In this document: piece by piece, positions 6,403 to 10,227 of the stretch
Position numbering within the stretch: position 1 is the first letter of the stretch
Layout of the letters: each line of letters opens with the position of its first letter
Assembly (NCBI GenBank): GCA_964575975.1
Contig: CAZNTU010000203.1
Span: 1-10,227 of the forward strand
Reading direction: 5' to 3'
From: G963674505 sp964575975
Lineage (GTDB): Bacteria; Desulfobacterota; Desulfobacteria; Desulfobacterales; SKZT01
Length of the DNA: 10,227 nt
Program-made: the position numbers and the translations under genes
The notes under the pieces: generated by a model
Told to the model about the DNA's origin: nothing
Database searches by the model: none
Seen by the model: only the letters and a program-made list of their open reading frames with translations

Positions 6403-7282
6403 GAATCTCTTAAAGGAAAGATTCGAAAATCTCACTGTCTGGCAGAGGGGCGGCGAAAGGGCTCCGCACAAACCTCTTCTGGCTCTTCAAGCAATAGGCT
6501 TGCTTTGCAACGAAAACAGGCGGTTGATAAGCTTCGAGGAAATCAACCGTGGCCTTTCAAGGCTTTTGCGCGAATTCGGTCCAAACCGCAAATCATATAG
6601 GCCGGAATATCCATTTTGGCGTATGCAAAAGGACGGCATCTGGGAAATTCCAGACAATGAAAACTTGTCGTTGACAAGCAGCGGGGACCCGAAAAAAAAC
6701 GAGTTGATAAAGTATAATGTCCAAGGCGGATTCACCGAGGAAGTTTTCGAAACTCTTCGTTCCGACAAAAAACTTCTCGCCGACATTGTGCAAAAAATTT
6801 TGGGTTCGAATTTCCCGGCTTCCATTCACGACGACATTTTTCAAGCCGTCGGAATCGATTCCGACCTTTTTCGGTCGGGCCCTCAAAAAAGAAACCCCGA
6901 ATTTCGAACCAAAGTGCTGAGGGCATACGAATACAAGTGCGCCATTTGCGGGTTCGACGTCCATATAGACATGAATCCGATCGCGTTGGAGGCCGCGCAC
7001 ATCAAATGGCCCAACGCGGGAGGGCCGGACGACGAAATAAACGGGCTGGCTTTGTGCTCGTTGCACCACAAGCTTTTTGATCGCGGAGCTTTTACGTTGA
7101 CGGACAATTTCGAAATCATGGTGTCCGACAGGGTCTTCGGATCCTGCGGTTTCAACGAGTGGCTCATGGCTTTCCACGGTAAAAGGATCAACCCGCCGCA
7201 AAGAACATCCTATTTGCCGAGTCTGGAGTTTTGCGATTGGCATGTCAAGGAAGTGTTTCACGGGGATTTCAGGGAAGCTTGA
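6395..7282 (+). CDS. Phosphorothioate-dependent HNH restriction endonuclease (SBD-HNH, McrA-like)
   Basis: The N-terminal domain (about 1-85) matches the sulfur-binding domain of ScoMcrA/SprMcrA-type enzymes: VWQRGGERAPHKPLLALQAI (15-34), LISFEEINRGLSRLLREFGP (44-63) and SYRPEYPFWRMQKDGIWE (67-84). This domain recognises Rp-phosphorothioate DNA. A linker follows, then an HNH nuclease with zinc-binding CAIC (C182, C185), EAAHIKW (199-205, catalytic-type H202), NGLALCSLHH (216-225, N216, C221, H224/H225) and KLFDRGAFTL (226-235). All expected HNH residues are present and the length of 295 is normal for the family, so the enzyme looks intact. The ribosome-binding site AAGGTG (6385-6390) is four bases before the ATG and lies inside the ATPase remnant, whose stop overlaps the gene by 8 bp. 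It is a type IV restriction enzyme that cleaves near PT sites, so it would be toxic to a host carrying matching PT marks. Here the upstream PT-like genes are broken. Confidence 0.88.
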   Translation: MDKNLLKERFENLTVWQRGGERAPHKPLLALQAIGLLCNENRRLISFEEINRGLSRLLREFGPNRKSYRPEYPFWRMQKDGIWEIPDNENLSLTSSGDPKKNELIKYNVQGGFTEEVFETLRSDKKLLADIVQKILGSNFPASIHDDIFQAVGIDSDLFRSGPQKRNPEFRTKVLRAYEYKCAICGFDVHIDMNPIALEAAHIKWPNAGGPDDEINGLALCSLHHKLFDRGAFTLTDNFEIMVSDRVFGSCGFNEWLMAFHGKRINPPQRTSYLPSLEFCDWHVKEVFHGDFREA

Positions 7283-7377
7283 TTTCGACCGGGCCGGTAA
7301 AACGGTCTTGGTTCGAAAAGAGGATGAGAGCTGTTTCTTCTTCCGCCGACTCTGCATTCAGGGACATCAATTGAGAA

Positions 7378-7986
7378 ATGGACGAAAATAGAACCGAAGA
7401 CTTTTACAGAACTCGCCACAAGGAATACTTCGACGGCACCTGCGGCATAGACCCGTCTTCGTTTCTAGAGCCTTTTTTGGAATACCTGCCGAAGGGTTCG
7501 ACCGTCCTGGACGTGGGATGCGGTTCCGGGCGGGACATGAAATGGCTAAAGGAAAGAGGCTTCCAAGTTTTCGGATTCGAACGCTCCCCCGAGCTGGCCG
7601 GGCTTGCCCGCCGGCACAGCGGCTGCGATGTGGTCGCCGGGGATTTCGAGAATTTCGATTTCGGCGTTTTCGACGTCCGGGCCATCCTCCTCGTGGGCTC
7701 CCTGGTTCACGTGCCGCACGAAAAGGCGCCTTTTATAATAGGCGGAATCGCAAGGGCGATAAGGCGTTCTCCGGGTTACATGTTTTTGAGCTTGAAGGAA
7801 GGGGATGGAAGCTTCGTGGACAAGCACGGACGGATTTTTTATCTGTGGGACGAGGCGCGAATCCGGGGCACCTTGGATGCCGATTCGACGAAGGTTCTGG
7901 ATTGTCGCGTCAACCGGTCGGATTTCAATCCCGACGACCGATGGATCAGTCTGGTTGTAGAACGGAGGGTCGATCATGAACGATAG
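7378..7986 (+). CDS. Class I SAM-dependent methyltransferase
   Basis: This 202-aa Rossmann-fold methyltransferase shows motif I VLDVGCGSGRD (43-53). The acidic residue after beta-2 is in VFGFERSPEL (64-73, E68). A beta-3 Asp is in VVAGDFENF (85-93), and the beta-4 region is FDVRAILLVGSLVHVP (98-113). No DNA-methylase DPPY/NPPF motif is visible, so the substrate could be a small molecule, RNA or protein rather than DNA. Its 3' end overlaps the next gene by 11 bp, suggesting co-translation with the nuclease-helicase. The 95-bp spacer before it lacks a clear promoter, and the ribosome-binding site is weak (GAGAA). The pairing of a small methyltransferase with a restriction-type helicase, downstream of a PT-dependent nuclease, points to a role in DNA defence, but the exact activity is unknown. 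Confidence 0.82.
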   Translation: MDENRTEDFYRTRHKEYFDGTCGIDPSSFLEPFLEYLPKGSTVLDVGCGSGRDMKWLKERGFQVFGFERSPELAGLARRHSGCDVVAGDFENFDFGVFDVRAILLVGSLVHVPHEKAPFIIGGIARAIRRSPGYMFLSLKEGDGSFVDKHGRIFYLWDEARIRGTLDADSTKVLDCRVNRSDFNPDDRWISLVVERRVDHER

Positions 7987-8681
7987 GGCTTTGGACGGCA
8001 GCAAGGCGGAGGACCTGTTCATCGAATTGTTTTCCGAGGTGTTCGGACTCGAAAAACTCCAGTTCGTCTCGCCGGAACACCCCGTTCAGGACATCTGCGG
8101 CAAGACCCGATACATAGATTTCGCCCTGAGGACGCCGGAATGCAAAATCGCGTTCGAAATAGACGGCCTCCAATGGCACCACCCGACGGCGATATCGGTC
8201 TCGGACTACGAAGACCAGCTCGTTCGTCAAAACTCCCTTGTCCACAAGGACTGGCGGGTGTTTCGGTGGACCGACCGCCAGCTGGCCGACGAACCGGAGT
8301 CCGTAAAGGACCAGCTCGCCCTGTTTCTGGAAAAAATCCCGAACCTGCTGGATTTCGACGACTTTCTGCCCCGGCAAAAAGGGGAGTCCTTTTCGCTGAA
8401 GTCGCATCAGAAGGATGCCCTGCGTTCGTTGTCGCTGACGAGGACGGAGGGCAAGACCATCGCTTTGCTGACGCATGCGACGGGCACGGGCAAGACGACC
8501 GTGGCGATTTCCGACGCCAAGTCGATGAACGGCAGGACGCTCTATCTCGCCCACAGGGACCGTATCGTAAGGCAAACATGCAAACAGTTCGAAAAAATCT
8601 GGCCCGAAGCCTCCGTCGGGCTGTACACGGGAAAAGAAAAATCGACCGATACGTTCAACGTCGTCGGAAGCATCAACCAAC
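7976..8681 (+). pseudogene. PD-(D/E)XK nuclease-SF2 helicase, N-terminal part (broken gene)
   Basis: The ATG is preceded by GGAGGG and overlaps the methyltransferase stop. Residues 1-105 look like a Vsr/DUF559-type PD-(D/E)XK nuclease: AEDLF (11-15, possible alpha-A Glu), RYIDFAL (45-51, D48), then IAFEIDGLQWHH (58-69, E61 and D63) and a VFRWTDRQL helix end (95-103). A Q-like motif (LKSHQKDALRSL, 141-152), helicase motif I THATGTGKTT (166-175) and motif Ia LYLAHRDRIVRQT (189-201) follow. After NVVGSI (228-233) the homology stops. The open frame actually runs on to 9046, but residues after about 234 are an out-of-frame, Arg-rich tail. The C-terminal helicase half resumes in another frame at about 8682. 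Motifs II (DEAH) and III are missing between the two parts. Confidence 0.82.
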
Positions 8682-9956
8682 GTGGATTTGAGCAAGGTGC
8701 GCTACAATTCGGTCAACTACCACAGAAAAGACCTGGAAGTGTCTATCCGAATTCCGTCGAGAGACAAACTGATCGTCGATACCTACGAAAAATACGTGCC
8801 GAACAGGAAAGCCGTCGCGTTCACGGTCAATATCGATCACAGCGAAAAGCTGGCCGGGCTGTTCGAAAAACGCGGATTCAAGGCGATGCCCGTCTCCGGC
8901 CGTCTTACGGCGTCCAGGAGAGAGGAAATATTGGACGATTACGAAAGCGGGAACATCCAGGTGCTCTGCGCATGCGACATTTTGAACGAAGGATGGGACT
9001 GCCCTTCCGTCGAGGTCCTGCTGATGGCGAGACCCACCTTGTCTAAAGTCGTCTATTTGCAGCAACTGGGTCGGGGCGTCAGAAAATCGCCCGGCAAGGA
9101 ATGCCTGGTCGTGTTCGATTTCGTGGACAACGCGACAAGGTACAACGTACCATTCTCGCTGCATCGCATTTTCAAAAAGCCCAAATACCGAAAGGGCGGT
9201 TTAGTCCTCGCCAACGACGAGGACATCGAGGAAGAGGAAAAAAGAATCTCCCGAAACGGCAATCCCACCCGAGTGTTGAACATCGAATTGTGGGAAAGGA
9301 ACCTGACGGAAATCGACATTTTCAACTGGCAGGAAAAACTGAAGGACGTATTCTCCGTGACGCAGCTGGAGGTCGAACTGGCGGCGTCCGAAGGCCTGAT
9401 CCGCAGAGCCGTGGAAAAGGGCGAGGTCGCGCCGGACCACGCGATCGACATCGGGGAAAGGCGCTTGTATTTTTTCGAAAGGTCGAGAACGGAAGAGATT
9501 CGAAAGCTGATGGGTCTGCCGGTTGTCGATAAGAACACGATCAAGGCGCTTTTCTTTGCGTTCGTCGAAAAGATGGACATGTCTTCGTCCTACAAACCCG
9601 TTTTTCTCGAATCGTTTCTGAATTCCATGGACGACGACGGCATTGCGAAAATTTCGGAAACGGCAGCCTTGTTCAAAAGTTTTTACCTCGCAAGATACCG
9701 TGACGGCAAAGTCGTCGAAAAAGAAACCCTGCGAATACACGATATCCTCGATTTGAGCGACGAGGAAGTCCAAACCATCATGCTTTCCATGCCCTACGAA
9801 AAATTCGAGAGAAGAAAATACCTCGAATACCACGCCGATCTGGCTTATATCCGATTCAATCGCGGGCTTTGGAAACAATTGAACGATCAGGACAAAAACG
9901 ATCTTTTGAAAATGTGCGAGGAGTCGATCGCGCTTTATTTCGAAAAAAGGATTTAA
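8682..9956 (+). pseudogene. SF2 helicase C-terminal part (second half of the broken nuclease-helicase)
   Basis: From a GTG at 8682, in a different frame from the N-terminal part, the sequence reads VDLSKVRYNSVNYHRKDLEV (1-20). It then gives helicase motif IV KAVAFTVN (43-50), motif V ILNEGWDCP (100-108) and motif VI QQLGRGVRKSPG (127-138), followed by VVFDFVDN (143-150). These are typical of restriction-type (HsdR/Res-like) SF2 helicases. The remaining ~270 residues are a helical C-terminal region with no motif I recognise, ending at a TAA. In intact relatives the stretch before 'DLSxV' carries the DEAH box and the SAT-like motif III. Here that stretch is gone and the frame has changed, so the enzyme should not hydrolyse ATP productively. 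If the second half is translated it would make an orphan 424-aa protein. The reading frame after the break is long and clean, so the damage is probably recent. Confidence 0.85.
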
Positions 9957-9967
9957 GGCCCATAGAT

Positions 9968-10045
9968 TCATTCGTGTGCATCGTTTGAAGCCAGTCGTTC
10001 GCCGATATCGACGAGCCATTTAATATGTTCCGATGTCCAAAGCAT
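9968..10045 (-). pseudogene. Short minus-strand ORF (25 codons), possible gene remnant
   Basis: Between the helicase end and the right-edge gene the minus strand reads M-L-WTSEHIKWLVDIGERLASN-D-A-H-E then TGA. The segment looks like a genuine amphipathic N-terminus, with Trp, His and Glu spaced as in a folded helix-turn-helix-like start, and not like random translation. The start overlaps an upstream in-frame TGA (ACG-TGA-ATG). No ribosome-binding site is clear. It could be the leftover 5' end of a deleted gene that followed the right-edge gene in an operon. The rest of 9957-10063 shows nothing I can name. Confidence 0.25.
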
Positions 10046-10063
10046 TCACGTCTCATCCATTGG

Positions 10064-10227
10064 CTATTTACCAGTCAACTTCAACAGCTCGTCGTCCAGC
10101 CCGTAGCGAACCACGTCGATCCGGTCGCTGCGCCGGGATACAAAGTCGCCGGTCATTGCAGGAAGCTGGAACGGGAAGAATGCCGGGTTGTTCAGGAGCA
10201 GCCCCAATGCGCCCTTGGCCTCCGGTG
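10064..10227 (-). CDS. C-terminal end of an unrecognised minus-strand gene (runs off right edge)
   Basis: On the minus strand the last 53 codons of a gene are visible, ending at TAG (10064-10066). The product includes LGLLLNNPAFFPFQLPAMTG (residues 7-26 of the visible part) and DRIDVVRYGLDDELLKLTGK at the end. The composition and codon pattern look like real coding sequence, and the other frames on that strand are broken or Arg/Pro-rich. I cannot assign a family from this tail. It is convergent with the broken helicase, about 107 bp away. Confidence 0.6.
   Translation of the reverse strand, partial: PEAKGALGLLLNNPAFFPFQLPAMTGDFVSRRSDRIDVVRYGLDDELLKLTGK

Noticed and set aside
7287..7307. Possible terminator hairpin GACCG...CGGTC after the HNH gene
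   Set aside because: The stem is only 5 bp with an 11-nt loop and no T-run, so it is not a convincing intrinsic terminator.
7946..8695. 249-codon minus-strand frame antisense to the nuclease-helicase
   Set aside because: Helicase motifs I and Ia and the nuclease core are on the plus strand; the antisense frame is a shadow.
9957..10063. Checked for a tRNA or attachment site next to the right-edge gene
   Set aside because: No cloverleaf-like stems, T-loop consensus or direct repeat with the left end could be seen.
1..10227. CRISPR array, insertion sequence or transposase
   Set aside because: No regularly spaced repeats, terminal inverted repeats with a transposase frame, or DDE-type gene are visible; the palindromes found are isolated and short.

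Overview
This is a chromosomal segment of mid-GC composition (about half G+C by eye) from a bacterium I cannot place. Shine-Dalgarno sites, ATGA gene overlaps and occasional TTG/GTG starts are ordinary bacterial features. The gene content is that of an accessory 'defence island'. Several conflict-related gene sets lie next to each other, some intact and some clearly broken. I saw no tRNA, rRNA, CRISPR array, transposase or phage structural gene.

Left part (1-1156): the 5' end of a minus-strand gene runs off the left edge. It is divergent from a plus-strand AAA+ ATPase (326-1156) that keeps its P-loop core. The ATPase loses its reading frame just after the arginine-finger region, so the lid domain is missing.

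Centre-left (1221-4668): an intact, tightly coupled three-gene operon, with both junctions being ATGA stop/start overlaps. It encodes a DUF262 (ParB/GmrS-type) protein, an AAA ATPase of the DUF3696/OLD-like class, and an unrecognised 305-aa protein with a striking His/Arg-rich C-terminus. From memory, this layout resembles three-gene anti-phage systems such as Menshen. It is the best candidate here for a functional system with an undescribed effector. A minus-strand gene of unknown function (4674-5342) converges on it with only 5 bp between the stops.

Centre (5404-5954): remains of a CheY-like receiver domain, probably the C-terminal end of a hybrid histidine kinase. It is broken by two frameshifts and has lost the phospho-acceptor Asp. 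A non-coding stretch follows, carrying a perfect 7-4-7 inverted repeat.

Right part (5955-9956): a plus-strand cluster around DNA phosphorothioation (PT). The N-terminal half of a DUF4007 protein (SspB-like) is joined out of frame to a short piece of a large ATPase, which looks like a deletion scar. Next come an apparently intact sulfur-binding-domain/HNH endonuclease of the type that restricts PT-modified DNA, a small class I SAM methyltransferase, and a PD-(D/E)XK nuclease-SF2 helicase. The helicase has lost motifs II and III through an internal out-of-frame deletion.

Right edge (9957-10227): a fragment-like 25-codon minus-strand ORF and the C-terminal end of an unrecognised minus-strand gene.

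Taken together, a DUF262/ATPase/unknown operon looks alive. The AAA gene, receiver, DUF4007/ATPase and helicase are decaying. The PT-dependent endonuclease persists beside a destroyed putative PT-modification module.
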